A stretch of DNA of 64,000 nucleotides from Oceaniglobus ichthyenteri. GTDB taxonomy: Bacteria > Pseudomonadota > Alphaproteobacteria > Rhodobacterales > Rhodobacteraceae. The translations under genes and the position numbers were made by a program. Below are positions 1-8,621 of this stretch, one piece after another. The notes under the pieces are model-generated. The model did not search any database, was not told the origin of the DNA, and saw only the letters and a program-made list of their open reading frames with translations. Positions within the stretch are counted from its first letter, which is position 1; each line of letters begins with the position of its first letter. Where the stretch lies: NCBI RefSeq assembly GCF_003057885.1, contig NZ_QAGK01000004.1, positions 1 to 64,000 on the forward strand, read 5' to 3'.

Positions 1-13
1 CGGCCATAGCTCC

Positions 14-1459
14 CTAAAGACAGGGCAAACTGCTCGCGAATGTGCGCGAGGACCACCATATCCTTTCGCTGGCTTTGGCTGAGCGGACGATTGCGATAGG
101 CGCGATATCCAACAGATCATCGCCGCCATATCCACCCGCCGCCCGTCCTTCGCCGTGACCATGGCCCATGATAAGCAACTGAATGTTGGTTGGGGTCGTG
201 CGGCGCAGCCAATCCTTGACCGAATGGCGCAGCGAATACGGCACCTTACGGATTTTCACCCAGACCCCAGCGGCCTTCATAGGCTTCACCAGGGTGGCCG
301 ACAGGGCGTTGGCGTTGCGTTGATGGGCATAGCGCGGGAACACGTCAGACGAACCCCCAAGGGCGCTGTCACGCCGCCGCTGCATCATGGCCAAAGCCGT
401 GCCGACAAGGGGAACACGCCGCCGCCTCTCACCCACCTTCAACCTGCGCCGCCCATTGGGTTTGACTTCAAAGTGTGGGGTCGCATCGCCCAGGTGGATT
501 TCATCCCATTGCAGACCCCGCGCCTCATTCGGCCCCAGCCCGGTGAACATCATCAGGTGCCAAATGTCGCGCATATCGTCATTAGATCCGGCTAACTTAT
601 CCCGCACCTTGCAAATATCGTCCAGGGTCAACGGGTCACGCTTCATTTCGCCCGCTGCATCATCGTCTTGCGCCATCTCAATGCCGTTGAACGGATTGCG
701 CCAATCGGGCAGATCAAACCGCCTTTCGCCGTGGTTTAGGATTGCCTTAATGGTCGTGATACGCCGCCGCACGGTGCCATGGGCGTTTCCCTTTGCGGTC
801 AGGCTATCACGATAGGCATAAGCGGCCTCACGGTTGATACTTTGAATGGGCGGGTCTTTGCGCCCCATGGCTTGCTCAAGACCCTCCACCACAAGTTTCA
901 CCTGTTTCGACAGATCGTCATAGGACGAACGCCGCTCACGATCCTTGAGATACGCCTCAACCACGGCGCTCAATAGGATGGGGGGCCGCTCAACCCCGAA
1001 CATCTGGGCTTTGGCCAGCAAACCAAAGGCGGTTTCTGGGGGCTTGTTGGCGAATGACGTGTTGAGGGTTTGCGGGGTCAGCTTTGCGGCTTCTTCCAAG
1101 GCGGCTTTGGTGAAGGCATCGAACCGCCCACCCTCCAGATCGCTATCAATGGGGCCGATCTTGCTGGCATCCGGGCGCACCAAACCATGGGCCACAGCGG
1201 CCTTGTGCAAGATACTCCATTCAACTTGATCGGTGGTCTTGCCCTCTGCCTTGGCCAGCAAAGCCTTAAACCGTTCATTGGCTTCTTTCCAAGCCTCAAC
1301 GATCTTAACCGGGTCACGGGTCTTGAGCGACCACTCCACCGCTGACTTGCCCAACAAAGCCCGCATTTGGGGTGACGTGACACGCCGCCGATACTTGGCG
1401 TTGCCAGTTTTCCCGATCTTGAGATGCGGCAATTCCATAGTGAACCTCATGGTCGCCAC
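14..1459 (-). CDS. Tyrosine recombinase / phage-type integrase
   Basis: Predicted 481-aa site-specific recombinase that would integrate or excise a mobile element at the adjacent tRNA-Thr gene. The C-terminal catalytic domain shows Arg314 (in GLGPNEARGLQW), a Y-S-L-R-H segment with Arg411, His433/435 in MGHGHG, and a likely nucleophile Tyr444 in GGYGG. The usual first His of the HxxR box reads as Tyr408 here. The N-terminal half is a plausible arm/core-binding domain. The gene lies about 70 bp from the 3' end of tRNA-Thr and reads away from it, the classic arrangement for an element that uses a tRNA 3' end as attB. The rest of the element should lie left of the window. Starts at residues 4 and 8 are also possible. 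Family call is firm; activity is not shown. Confidence 0.88.
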   Translation of the reverse strand: MATMRFTMELPHLKIGKTGNAKYRRRVTSPQMRALLGKSAVEWSLKTRDPVKIVEAWKEANERFKALLAKAEGKTTDQVEWSILHKAAVAHGLVRPDASKIGPIDSDLEGGRFDAFTKAALEEAAKLTPQTLNTSFANKPPETAFGLLAKAQMFGVERPPILLSAVVEAYLKDRERRSSYDDLSKQVKLVVEGLEQAMGRKDPPIQSINREAAYAYRDSLTAKGNAHGTVRRRITTIKAILNHGERRFDLPDWRNPFNGIEMAQDDDAAGEMKRDPLTLDDICKVRDKLAGSNDDMRDIWHLMMFTGLGPNEARGLQWDEIHLGDATPHFEVKPNGRRRLKVGERRRRVPLVGTALAMMQRRRDSALGGSSDVFPRYAHQRNANALSATLVKPMKAAGVWVKIRKVPYSLRHSVKDWLRRTTPTNIQLLIMGHGHGEGRAAGGYGGDDLLDIAPIAIVRSAKASERIWWSSRTFASSLPCL

Positions 1460-1531
1460 CCGGTTCGGTGTAGCGTTTGTGTAGTGGTTTTCCCACTAAC
1501 ACCATGAAAACATAACGATTTCAAGTAGAAT

Positions 1532-1607
1532 TGGTGCCCCCACACGGACTCGAACCGCGGACCTACTGATTACAAATCAGTTGCTCTACCAGCTGAGCTA
1601 TAGGGGC
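1532..1607 (-). tRNA. tRNA-Thr (anticodon UGU), CCA encoded
   Basis: On the minus strand the sequence folds as a complete cloverleaf: acceptor GCCCCTA pairs with TGGGGGC, the anticodon loop is TTTGTAA between ACTGA and TCAGT, the T-loop is TTCGAGT, and the CCA end is encoded at 1532-1534. Anticodon TGT reads threonine codons. Its 3' end faces the integrase gene, so it is a likely integration target whose 3' end was rebuilt by the element. Confidence 0.95.
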
Positions 1608-2155
1608 TTGCAATGTACGAGCGGTTTTCACCTCCATTGAAGCATCGGCTTTGATTTCCGCCAATTCCGATGCTCGATGTGCCGTTTAACTGCGCCGATA
1701 CATATTGTCCATAGCTCTATTGCGGGAAATTTTATTGTTCGGGGTGCGCTTGACGATGGCGGGTTATCCGGATCAGCGGCATCAAAAAGCTTCCCACCGA
1801 CGCGAACATCAGCATTGTCAGGCGCTTTGAGGTTGCAGCCGCGCAGATGTAGCATGGCGCGGTCGCTGATTGCCCATATCCGGCGCGAGATTCGACACAT
1901 TGCATCAGATGATCTGCTTGCCATAGAGGCCACTATACTGGGTTCGCTCTGTTCAGGTTCAGATCTTCTTTTTGGCGTGTGGATACAGTTTGGCGAAACT
2001 GGAATGTGGGCGTGGGTGGCTTAGGTTGTGGGGCAGATTCTCATTTAATATTGAGCACTTGTGCCTTCAGTTGAACTTTCGGCAAACTGGCGTTTTCGGC
2101 GCGTTGCTGTGCCAGTCAACCTTTCCATGCTCCAGTCGCCGACAGCATTTTTACC
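1608..2155. other. Intergenic stretch without a convincing gene
   Basis: No ORF here has a recognisable family, a good ribosome binding site or a partner gene. The best is a 101-aa minus-strand frame at 1628-1933; it resembles nothing I know and overlaps equally long frames on the other strand. Base composition drops toward AT near 1960-2140. It separates the tRNA-Thr boundary from the transport operon and may hold degraded sequence. Confidence 0.5.
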
Positions 2156-2875
2156 TTATGGCCCGTTCTGCACCACGCCCTTGGATAACAATTGGGCAAG
2201 GTGGCTGATGTCGGGCACGACGACGGTTGCCAGCGGGGCCAGTTCCACGGCGCTGCCAGTGCCGCTGAGCACCCCAACGACCATGCCGGCCCCTGCGTCG
2301 CGGCCAAGCTGCAGATCTTGTATGTTGTCGCCGACCATTGCGATTTCGTTTGGTGCGGCGCCGATTTCGTCGGCAAAGGCCAAGAGTGCGGCGGGGTCGG
2401 GTTTGTGGCCATATCCGGAATCATAGCCCGCGATGAACTGAAAATACTCGGCAAGGCCCACACTGTCGAGAAAGACACGAATCGCGGCGGCGCTGTCGCT
2501 GCTGGCGACGCCCATGATAATTCCCTGCGCCGCAAGCGTGCGGATCAATCCCGCACCGCCGGGGATGGGAATGGCGCGGTGCATGGCATCGACAAAGATT
2601 TCATCGATCTGCGCCCCCAAGCTTTCCAGGGTCCACGCGACGCCATGCGTGATCCATGCCTGCGCGATCTGCGCAGAGTTTCCGGCGGCAAGAAGCCCGC
2701 CGGCCTTGGCCATTCCCGTATCGGGATCGGCATCCGCCAGCGCAAGCAGTTGTCGCGCCAGTGCCGGGTTGCCGCGTGCGCCCACTTTGGCGGCCTGAAG
2801 ATTCACCTCGGTCCATGTGGCATGGTAATCCAGCAGTGTTCCATCCTTGTCGAACAGGATTGCCTTGATTGTCAT
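2156..2875 (-). CDS. HAD-superfamily phosphatase (phosphoglycolate phosphatase-like)
   Basis: Predicted 239-aa cytoplasmic phosphomonoesterase. All four HAD motifs are visible: motif I FDKDGTLLDY near the N terminus (nucleophile and acid/base Asp), motif II VASSDS, motif III Lys in GHKPDP, and motif IV MVGDNIQD. The helical insert after motif I fits a C1-cap, as in Gph-type enzymes. Motif I is DxDGT, so this is a phosphatase and not a phosphonoacetaldehyde hydrolase. It is the last gene of the ABC operon, 12 bp after the permease stop. A phosphatase behind an importer suggests dephosphorylation of an imported organophosphate; this is inference. Confidence 0.85.
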   Translation of the reverse strand: MTIKAILFDKDGTLLDYHATWTEVNLQAAKVGARGNPALARQLLALADADPDTGMAKAGGLLAAGNSAQIAQAWITHGVAWTLESLGAQIDEIFVDAMHRAIPIPGGAGLIRTLAAQGIIMGVASSDSAAAIRVFLDSVGLAEYFQFIAGYDSGYGHKPDPAALLAFADEIGAAPNEIAMVGDNIQDLQLGRDAGAGMVVGVLSGTGSAVELAPLATVVVPDISHLAQLLSKGVVQNGP

Positions 2876-2887
2876 TGTTGCACTGCC

Positions 2888-4564
2888 CTATCGAATAAGA
2901 GTGACGCCGCGCGCGCCTGCGGCCCAAAGTACGCTGCGCACGACCAAAAGCATCAGGATCACAATTCCCATGATGCAGACCGAAAACGCCGCGGCCTGAT
3001 TGGTGGCCCCGCGGTCTGCCAATTGCAGAACCGACACGGCCGCCACTTGGGTTTGTGGTGTGATGAGAAAAATCACAGCCGAAAGTGAAACCATCGCACG
3101 CATGAAAAAGAACACCCCAACACCAAGCAAAGTTGGCCAAAGCAAGGGCAAGGTGACCTTGATCAGGGTGCGCAGCGCGCTGCCGCCCAACATGGTCGAC
3201 GCTTCGTCAAAGGTTGTGCTGATCTGTTTCAGGCTGGTCGCAGTGATAAGATAGCCCTGCGCATGGTTGTAATAGATATAAAGCAGGATGATCAGCGGGA
3301 AGGTGCCGTAAAGAAAGTTCAGCGGATTCGCGAGGCTGTTGAATGCCAGCACATAACCCAGCCCCAGCACCATGCCCGGAATCGACGCCGGCAGGGTGGC
3401 AAGGAACGATATTGGCCCGCTCAGCGGTGTGCGGAATTTGAGGGTGACGATGGCCGCTGCGAAAACGGCAATCACCCCGAAAAAAGCGGTCGCCAATGCC
3501 ACGCCAATGGAGTTCCACAGGGGTTCGGTTCCATTCTGAACATCAAAACGGTAATGTTCCAGTGTAAAGGTCATGTTATAAGGCCAGAGTTTGACCAGAC
3601 TGGCAAAGACCACGATCAGCGGAACCGCCAGAAAGATCAGAACAATCAGACCAACATAGATGCCGAACATCAGATCGCGGCGGCGATTGGGCCTGATCTG
3701 CAGGGCCGTCGATTTGTCAGTAACCTGCGCATGCTGCTTTTTCGAAATACGCTCAACGATCAGTTTCGATACGGCGGCAGGCACCAGCAGGACAACGCCG
3801 ATCACCGCCCCAAGGTGGAATTGCGCCTGGCCGATGACCTTGTTGTAAATCTCAGTTGCGAGCACATCGAAGTTGCCGCCAATCACGATGGCATTGCCGA
3901 AATCGGTGATTGACAGCGAAAACGCAACAAAAAGCGCCGCCGCGATGCCAAACCGGGTGGATGCCAGTGTGACTGTGCGAAAAATCTTCCACGGTCGTGC
4001 ACCCATTACAATGGCCCCTTCATAAAGCCGCGCATCGGCCACGGCGAGGGCCGCCGACAGGATCAGGAAGGCATAGGGAAAAGTGTACAGCGTGTTGGCG
4101 ATTGCCACCCCCCAAAAGCCATAAATTTCGATATCGAAACCGAGAAAACGGTTGAAGACGCCGTTGCGGCCCAAAAGAAAGATTAGGCCCTGTGCCTGAA
4201 TCAACGACGGTGCAAACAGCGGCAGCATCACAACCATCCGCAGCGCAGATTTCCAGACGACATTGGTTCGTTGGAGCGCATAGGCATAGAAATAGGCAAG
4301 GGTCACGGCACAGACCGCCGAAAGACCAGACACGGCAAGACTGTTGAGCACCAATTCCCAGATCCGCGCATCGTTGAGCGCGGTGGCGTAGTTGCCAAAG
4401 CCGATGCCGGTATCGGTATCAAAGCTGCGCCAAAGGATCGCAATGACCGGAACGATGAAAAACACCGCCATCGCAAGGATCACGATGATCGAAAGGCCAA
4501 GCGAAATCGTGCTATCGCCAAATTTCGGCAGGCGGCGACGCGGGGTGGGGGCAACCTCGGCCAT
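2888..4564 (-). CDS. ABC transporter permease, fused two-domain (FbpB / PhnU2-like)
   Basis: 558-aa inner-membrane permease with two binding-protein-dependent transport domains in one chain, about 12 hydrophobic segments. Each half has an EAA-type cytoplasmic loop for contacting the ATPase: GAIVMGARPWKIFRTVTL in the N half and EASTMLGGSALRTLIKVTL in the C half. Fused permeases of this length occur in the Fe(III), hexose-phosphate (AfuB) and 2-aminoethylphosphonate branches. Its start overlaps the ATPase stop by one base (TGATG), indicating translational coupling. It should pass substrate delivered by the periplasmic protein at 5700-6698. Substrate not determined. Confidence 0.88.
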   Translation of the reverse strand: MAEVAPTPRRRLPKFGDSTISLGLSIIVILAMAVFFIVPVIAILWRSFDTDTGIGFGNYATALNDARIWELVLNSLAVSGLSAVCAVTLAYFYAYALQRTNVVWKSALRMVVMLPLFAPSLIQAQGLIFLLGRNGVFNRFLGFDIEIYGFWGVAIANTLYTFPYAFLILSAALAVADARLYEGAIVMGARPWKIFRTVTLASTRFGIAAALFVAFSLSITDFGNAIVIGGNFDVLATEIYNKVIGQAQFHLGAVIGVVLLVPAAVSKLIVERISKKQHAQVTDKSTALQIRPNRRRDLMFGIYVGLIVLIFLAVPLIVVFASLVKLWPYNMTFTLEHYRFDVQNGTEPLWNSIGVALATAFFGVIAVFAAAIVTLKFRTPLSGPISFLATLPASIPGMVLGLGYVLAFNSLANPLNFLYGTFPLIILLYIYYNHAQGYLITATSLKQISTTFDEASTMLGGSALRTLIKVTLPLLWPTLLGVGVFFFMRAMVSLSAVIFLITPQTQVAAVSVLQLADRGATNQAAAFSVCIMGIVILMLLVVRSVLWAAGARGVTLIR

Positions 4565-5604
4565 CAGCGCAACACCATAAGTGCGTCGGCAGGAAAACTG
4601 GCAACAACCCTGGCCCCCGAAGCGGGGGTGGTGGCCAGACCGTTCATCTCGATCTGAAGTCGCTGTTCGGGGGCGCAGTCGGGCTGTATCTCGATATGCT
4701 GCAGATTGCCCATGAAACGGGTTTGGGTCACCACGCCAGACAGTTCATTCGCGGCGCCAATCGGCTGTTGTGACAGGGTGATGGCCTCGGGGCGCAGACC
4801 CAGCGTTGTGGCGCCATTAAGCTTGCCTGTCATGGCAAGGGAGTGTGTGCCCAATTGCGCCTTGCCCTGTGCATCACTGGTGACGTTCAACAAATTGATC
4901 GCGCCGATAAAGTCAGCAACAAACCGGGTTTCCGGGTGCGTATAAAGATCGCGTGGGGCGCCGACCTGTTCAATCTGACCTTCGCGCAGAACGACAATCT
5001 GATCGGCCATTTCCAGCGCTTCGTTCTGGTCGTGGGTCACCATGATGGTGGTGATTCCGAATTTTTGTTGAATGCTTCGGATTTCGCTTCTCAGTTCGGC
5101 ACGCACCTTTGCATCTAGCGCCGAAAGCGGTTCGTCGAGCAGCAAAAGCGATGGTTCGGGTGCCAATGCGCGGGCGATGGCGATGCGCTGCTGTTGCCCG
5201 CCCGACATCTGCTCGGGCAGTTTGTTTGCCTGATCGCGCAAATGCACAAGGTCAAGCATCTCTTCCGCCCGTTCCCGGCGCCGCGTGCGGCCCCAACCCC
5301 GGCATTCCAGCCCGTATTGCACATTGCGCAAGGCTGTCAGGTTGGGAAACAGCGAATAGGATTGGAACACGACACCAAAGTTTCGATCCGACGGCGCAGT
5401 GTCCGACAGATCGTCATCCCCCAGCATGATCTGTCCGCGCTCGGGCGTTTCCAGCCCGGCGATGACCCGCAACAGCGTGGTTTTGCCACAGCCCGAGGGG
5501 CCGAGAAAACAGGTCAGGCTGCCAGCGGGGATGGTCAGCGACAGATCGTTCAACGCTGTGACACGACCATAGCTTTTCGAGATATTCTTGACGTCGAGAT
5601 CCAT
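4564..5604 (-). CDS. ABC transporter ATP-binding protein
   Basis: 346-aa nucleotide-binding subunit of the importer. Walker A is GPSGCGKTTLLR near residue 38, the signature is MSGGQQQRIAIARAL, Walker B is LLLLDEPLSALD, and the switch histidine is in MVTHDQNEA. The C-terminal ~110 residues form a TOBE-like regulatory domain, typical of the CUT2/Fbp/Pot group of importers. It sits between the binding-protein gene and the permease; the 95-bp gap upstream carries a strong hairpin. Powers import across the inner membrane. Confidence 0.92.
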   Translation of the reverse strand: MDLDVKNISKSYGRVTALNDLSLTIPAGSLTCFLGPSGCGKTTLLRVIAGLETPERGQIMLGDDDLSDTAPSDRNFGVVFQSYSLFPNLTALRNVQYGLECRGWGRTRRRERAEEMLDLVHLRDQANKLPEQMSGGQQQRIAIARALAPEPSLLLLDEPLSALDAKVRAELRSEIRSIQQKFGITTIMVTHDQNEALEMADQIVVLREGQIEQVGAPRDLYTHPETRFVADFIGAINLLNVTSDAQGKAQLGTHSLAMTGKLNGATTLGLRPEAITLSQQPIGAANELSGVVTQTRFMGNLQHIEIQPDCAPEQRLQIEMNGLATTPASGARVVASFPADALMVLR

Positions 5605-5632
5605 GAAGCGCCTTCAAACTATAAGGTAATTT

Positions 5633-5660
5633 CGCCCCCGGCCAGATCGGGCCGGGGGCG
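5633..5660. terminator. Strong GC hairpin between binding-protein and ATPase genes
   Basis: An 11-bp perfect stem (CGCCCCCGGCC with GGCCGGGGGCG) around a 6-base loop lies between the binding-protein stop and the ATPase start. No long T tract follows, so it probably acts as an mRNA stabiliser or partial terminator that raises binding-protein expression relative to the membrane subunits, a known pattern in importer operons. Confidence 0.7.
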
Positions 5661-5699
5661 ATCAAGGCCAGAGCACCGCCCGGGCCGATTGCCATGCAA

Positions 5700-6698
5700 T
5701 CAGTTTTCGTAGCGATTTTGCCATTCTTCGATGATCGCGGTGCGGTCTTCGGCGGCGGCGGTGAAATCGGTCGGGTGCAGAACGTCAGATGTGTCTTGCG
5801 GCAGACCGGCATCAAGGAACTGCTGGGGCTTTTCACCGCCGGGCATTGTCACGATGGCCTTCCACTTGCCATAGGCGGTGGCGGCTTCGGGCGTTACTGT
5901 CCAATCAAGGAACCGCTTTGCATCTTCCTTGTTGTCAGAGGTGGCAACCAGTGCGTTTGCCTCCAACTCGTTGCCGGACCCTTCGGAGGGGATGACCATG
6001 GTGATTGGATAGCCTTCGGCGATGTTCTTGATCGCGCGCATGTCATAAGAGGCGCCCACGACATATTCACCTGCCGATGCCGCATGGCAGGGCTTGGAGC
6101 CGGATTTGATGTATTGCGCAACGTTCTCGTCAAGCTTGTCCAACAGCGCCCAGCCTTCATCCTCGCCCATCATCTGCAAGAGCGAGCTGATCTGGATATA
6201 GCCGGTGCCAGAGGATGCGGGGTTTGGCATGACCACCTCACCCTTGAAGGCGGGGTCGGTCAGATCGGCCCAGGATGTCGGCATTTCAAGGCCCTTGTCC
6301 TTTAGGCGCTCATTGTTGACGCAGAAGGCCGCCATATACCCTGTCACGGCAAACCATTTGTCCTCATCCGAGCGGAAGGCCGCCGGAATACCTTCGACAC
6401 CCTTGGGCGCGTAGGGTTCAAGCGTTTTCTCGATCTCGGGGTTAACGATGGTGGACGCGGCAAAGCCCCAGATCACATCATGCTGCGGATTGCCTTTTTC
6501 AGCGATGATTCGCGCGGCCAGATCACCCGTCGACAGGCGCAACATATTCATCTCGACATCGGGCAGCGCCGCGCGCGCCAGATCAAGAAATGCGGCTGCC
6601 TCGTCTTCTTCGTAGGAGGTATAGATTGTTATCTCACCGGCAAAGGCCGAAGTGCCCATCAATAGAGCGGCGGTCAAAGTGGCGGTATGAAATTTCAT
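5700..6698 (-). CDS. Periplasmic substrate-binding protein of ABC importer
   Basis: 332-aa secreted protein with a Sec signal (MKFHTATLTAALLMGTSAFA, cleavage after AFA). The mature start EITIYTSYEE matches the type-II binding proteins of the FbpA / AfuA / 2-aminoethylphosphonate branch, which begin with a strand reading about (I/L)x(I/V)Y(S/T). It is the first gene of the operon and would capture the ligand in the periplasm. The ligand cannot be read from sequence. With a sugar-phosphate-type repressor and a HAD phosphatase as neighbours, an organophosphate is more likely than free iron (inference). Confidence 0.85.
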   Translation of the reverse strand: MKFHTATLTAALLMGTSAFAGEITIYTSYEEDEAAAFLDLARAALPDVEMNMLRLSTGDLAARIIAEKGNPQHDVIWGFAASTIVNPEIEKTLEPYAPKGVEGIPAAFRSDEDKWFAVTGYMAAFCVNNERLKDKGLEMPTSWADLTDPAFKGEVVMPNPASSGTGYIQISSLLQMMGEDEGWALLDKLDENVAQYIKSGSKPCHAASAGEYVVGASYDMRAIKNIAEGYPITMVIPSEGSGNELEANALVATSDNKEDAKRFLDWTVTPEAATAYGKWKAIVTMPGGEKPQQFLDAGLPQDTSDVLHPTDFTAAAEDRTAIIEEWQNRYEN

Positions 6699-6748
6699 GG
6701 TCTGTCCCCTTGATTGTCGTTTTGTGGTCTCGCCGCCAACCTACGGAA

Positions 6749-6777
6749 TGTGAGGTATTTTACAAGTTATTTGTGAG
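6749..6777. promoter_or_regulatory. Possible operator repeats in divergent promoter region
   Basis: The 192-bp gap between the binding-protein gene and the divergent repressor is AT-rich and holds two copies of TGTGAG (6749-6754 and 6772-6777), 23 bp apart, flanking a run reading TATTTTACAAGTTAT. Direct repeats about two helical turns apart suit an oligomeric DeoR-family repressor. Site identity is inference. Confidence 0.3.
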
Positions 6778-6890
6778 ATTTCTTCCATTCTTCTGGATCA
6801 CGGGCGGTTTTTCGGTATAGAATAAAGGAATTACGCTGCCGTCGGTCACGAGGCTGGGGGCGGGAAACAGCACAGAATGGACGGCGCTTT

Positions 6891-7700
6891 ATGGCTGCGG
6901 AACCCGAAAAGAAGGACAAGCGACGCGCGGCGCTGATGGCGATCGTCGAAGAGCGGGGATATATCACGCTTTCCGAAGTCGCGGCAGCCTTGGGTGTGTC
7001 TGCCCAGACAATCCGCCGCGATATGACCGAGCTGGAAAAGCTGGGCCGGGTAAAGCGCACCCACGGAGGCATCACATTTACCGGCGCGCTTGATCAGCGG
7101 GCCTGGCACCAGCGCCAGCGCAGTCAGACAGTCGAGAAAAAGGTCATTGCCGAACAGATCGCAGATCTTGTCACTGATGGCGCCACGGTATTTCTTGATA
7201 TCGGCACCACCTGCGAAGAAGTCGCCGTCGCCCTGCTTGCGCGGCGCAACCTGAAAATCGTGACCTACAGCATCCGCAGCGCCGCCATTTTTGACAACCG
7301 CGAAGATTTCACAGTGGCGATTCCCGGCGGGATTGTCCGACATATCGATGGCGCAATCTTGGGCGCGGGGGGCGACGATTTCATTTCCCAGTTTCGTTTC
7401 GACTATGCCATTCTCGCCGTTAGCGGAATCGACATGCACGGAACGCTGCGCGACGATGATGAGTTCGAGGTGCTTCGTGTTCGCACAGCCATGGCCCACG
7501 CCCGACAGATCCTCCTGGCCCTGACCACGGACAAGATCGGCACCGGCGGATTGGTGAAACTCTGTGATCTCGGCGAGATCGACGTTGTCGTGACCAACGA
7601 CCAACTGCCATCACCCATCCTGTCGATTGCCATGGAGAATAACGTCGAGGTCATTCCAGTCTCACCTCTCGATCCGATGGGGGGCAGCGCCCACAAATAA
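6891..7700 (+). CDS. DeoR/GlpR-family transcriptional repressor
   Basis: 269-aa regulator. The N-terminal winged helix-turn-helix (residues ~20-60) reads ITLSEVAAALGVSAQTIRRD followed by the family hallmark KLGRVKRTHGG. The C-terminal sensor domain begins with VFLDIGTTCEEVA, the sugar-phosphate-binding strand-loop typical of DeoR/GlpR. Members usually bind a phosphorylated sugar or glycerol phosphate as inducer. It is divergent from the importer operon and probably controls it and itself. The stop codon directly abuts the end of an IS256-type relic, so the last few residues may have been altered by the insertion. Confidence 0.9.
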   Translation: MAAEPEKKDKRRAALMAIVEERGYITLSEVAAALGVSAQTIRRDMTELEKLGRVKRTHGGITFTGALDQRAWHQRQRSQTVEKKVIAEQIADLVTDGATVFLDIGTTCEEVAVALLARRNLKIVTYSIRSAAIFDNREDFTVAIPGGIVRHIDGAILGAGGDDFISQFRFDYAILAVSGIDMHGTLRDDDEFEVLRVRTAMAHARQILLALTTDKIGTGGLVKLCDLGEIDVVVTNDQLPSPILSIAMENNVEVIPVSPLDPMGGSAHK

Positions 7701-7903
7701 TGCGCAAAAGTTGGTGACGCTTGATCAGGCGGCAGCTCGAAATTGGCGGAGGCTATCGCGGAACTCAACCCCTCGGACGGTTTCGGGCAGGCGGTTTTGG
7801 CCGTTAAGTTTGCGCCATTTCTTCTGCGCGGACATCATCAGCTTGAAGGCCATGGCCAGACCGGTCTTGCGGCTGAGGCAGCCCTTTGTGCGTTTCGTGT
7901 GAT
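7697..7903 (-). mobile_element. IS256-family relic (terminal repeat plus transposase C-terminus)
   Basis: This segment is clearly homologous to the left end of the intact element at 36833-38207: both start with GCGCAAAAGTTGGTGACGC and then encode, on the minus strand, the transposase C-terminus (shared blocks TKRTKGCLSRKTGLAMAFKL and QKKWRKL). Only about 60 of 416 transposase residues remain. Substitutions are scattered, so it is an old, independent insertion and not a recent copy. Homology ends near 7903, where unrelated sequence begins. Confidence 0.88.
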
Positions 7904-7919
7904 CGACACCACGCATTCA

Positions 7920-8286
7920 AGGTCTCAACCGATATCCCGACCATTGGAGCCACGTCGGGTGGAAGAAGAAGCGGAAGCTTCAGGGCGTTCCAAAGGCTCT
8001 CATCCTGGTGAGGACCGAGTCCGATTGCAGACCAAAGTTCGCTCCAGGCAAGCGTCTGCCTGCCACTAAGCCCCCATGATCTCAGCAGTTCGCGACGCTT
8101 GTCCTCCTTCACCCGCAAGAAGGAGTCGATCTCGGACATCGTGGCGTGGCCGGACGTCGATGTGTGAAGTGAGTTCAACATGCCAAGAACCTTGGTTCGT
8201 TCTTCGGCCCGCAGAAATCCGTCAAGATACAGTCGATAATGCGGGCACTCGCCCTCGATCGCTGAGCGGGCTGGGGACGCCAGCAA
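7920..8286 (-). CDS. Unrecognised protein fragment cut by the IS relic
   Basis: A minus-strand frame of about 122 codons opens at a TTG (8286) after an in-frame stop and runs into the IS relic, where the frame is lost. I do not recognise the family. The end, VAPMVGISVETLNAWC, looks like a helix-turn-helix recognition segment, suggesting the start of a DNA-binding protein whose C terminus was removed by the insertion. No strong ribosome binding site is seen. It could equally be non-coding. Confidence 0.3.
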
Positions 8287-8483
8287 GTCAGTCTTGGCTG
8301 CGTCGCGTCCACGCTTTCAGGGCGCTTTCGCTGGAAGGGAAATTGACCAAATCTTGCCCAAACCGGGTGCCATTCTGTGCCTCTCAGTGCCATTTGAGCA
8401 CGTTTTTGGGCGCAGGGAGGTTTTTTCAATAAATCCCAATTTGGCCTTGTATTCCCTATGTTTGCTTGGCTATACGCGTCGGT

Positions 8484-8573
8484 GGAGACGTGGCCGAGTG
8501 GTCGAAGGCGCTCCCCTGCTAAGGGAGTAGGCCCGGAAGGGTCTCGAGGGTTCGAATCCCTTCGTCTCCGCCA
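8484..8573 (+). tRNA. tRNA-Ser (anticodon GCU), CCA encoded
   Basis: Class II tRNA with a long variable arm. Acceptor GGAGACG pairs with CGTCTCC, the anticodon loop is CTGCTAA within CTCCC/GGGAG, the T-loop is TTCGAAT, the discriminator is G8570 and CCA is at 8571-8573. Anticodon GCT reads AGC/AGU serine codons. Its 3' end points into the accessory block, making it a plausible attachment site for integrated DNA to its right. Confidence 0.96.
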
Positions 8574-8599
8574 CTTGCCCCCACGAAAGCGTTCTCCCG

Positions 8600-8621
8600 A
8601 TCCGGCTGTGGCCGGATTTTT
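8600..8621 (+). terminator. Rho-independent terminator after tRNA-Ser
   Basis: Stem ATCCGGC/GCCGGAT with a TGTG loop is followed by a run of T. It lies 27 bp after the tRNA CCA end in the right orientation to stop tRNA-Ser transcription. Confidence 0.8.

Noticed and set aside
1628-1933. 101-aa frame as a gene
   Set aside because: No ribosome binding site, no known relatives and equally long frames on the opposite strand.
5700-6698. Naming the importer as a 2-aminoethylphosphonate or iron system
   Set aside because: The families match, but no phosphonatase or siderophore genes are present. The HAD has phosphatase-type DxDGT. Substrate left open.
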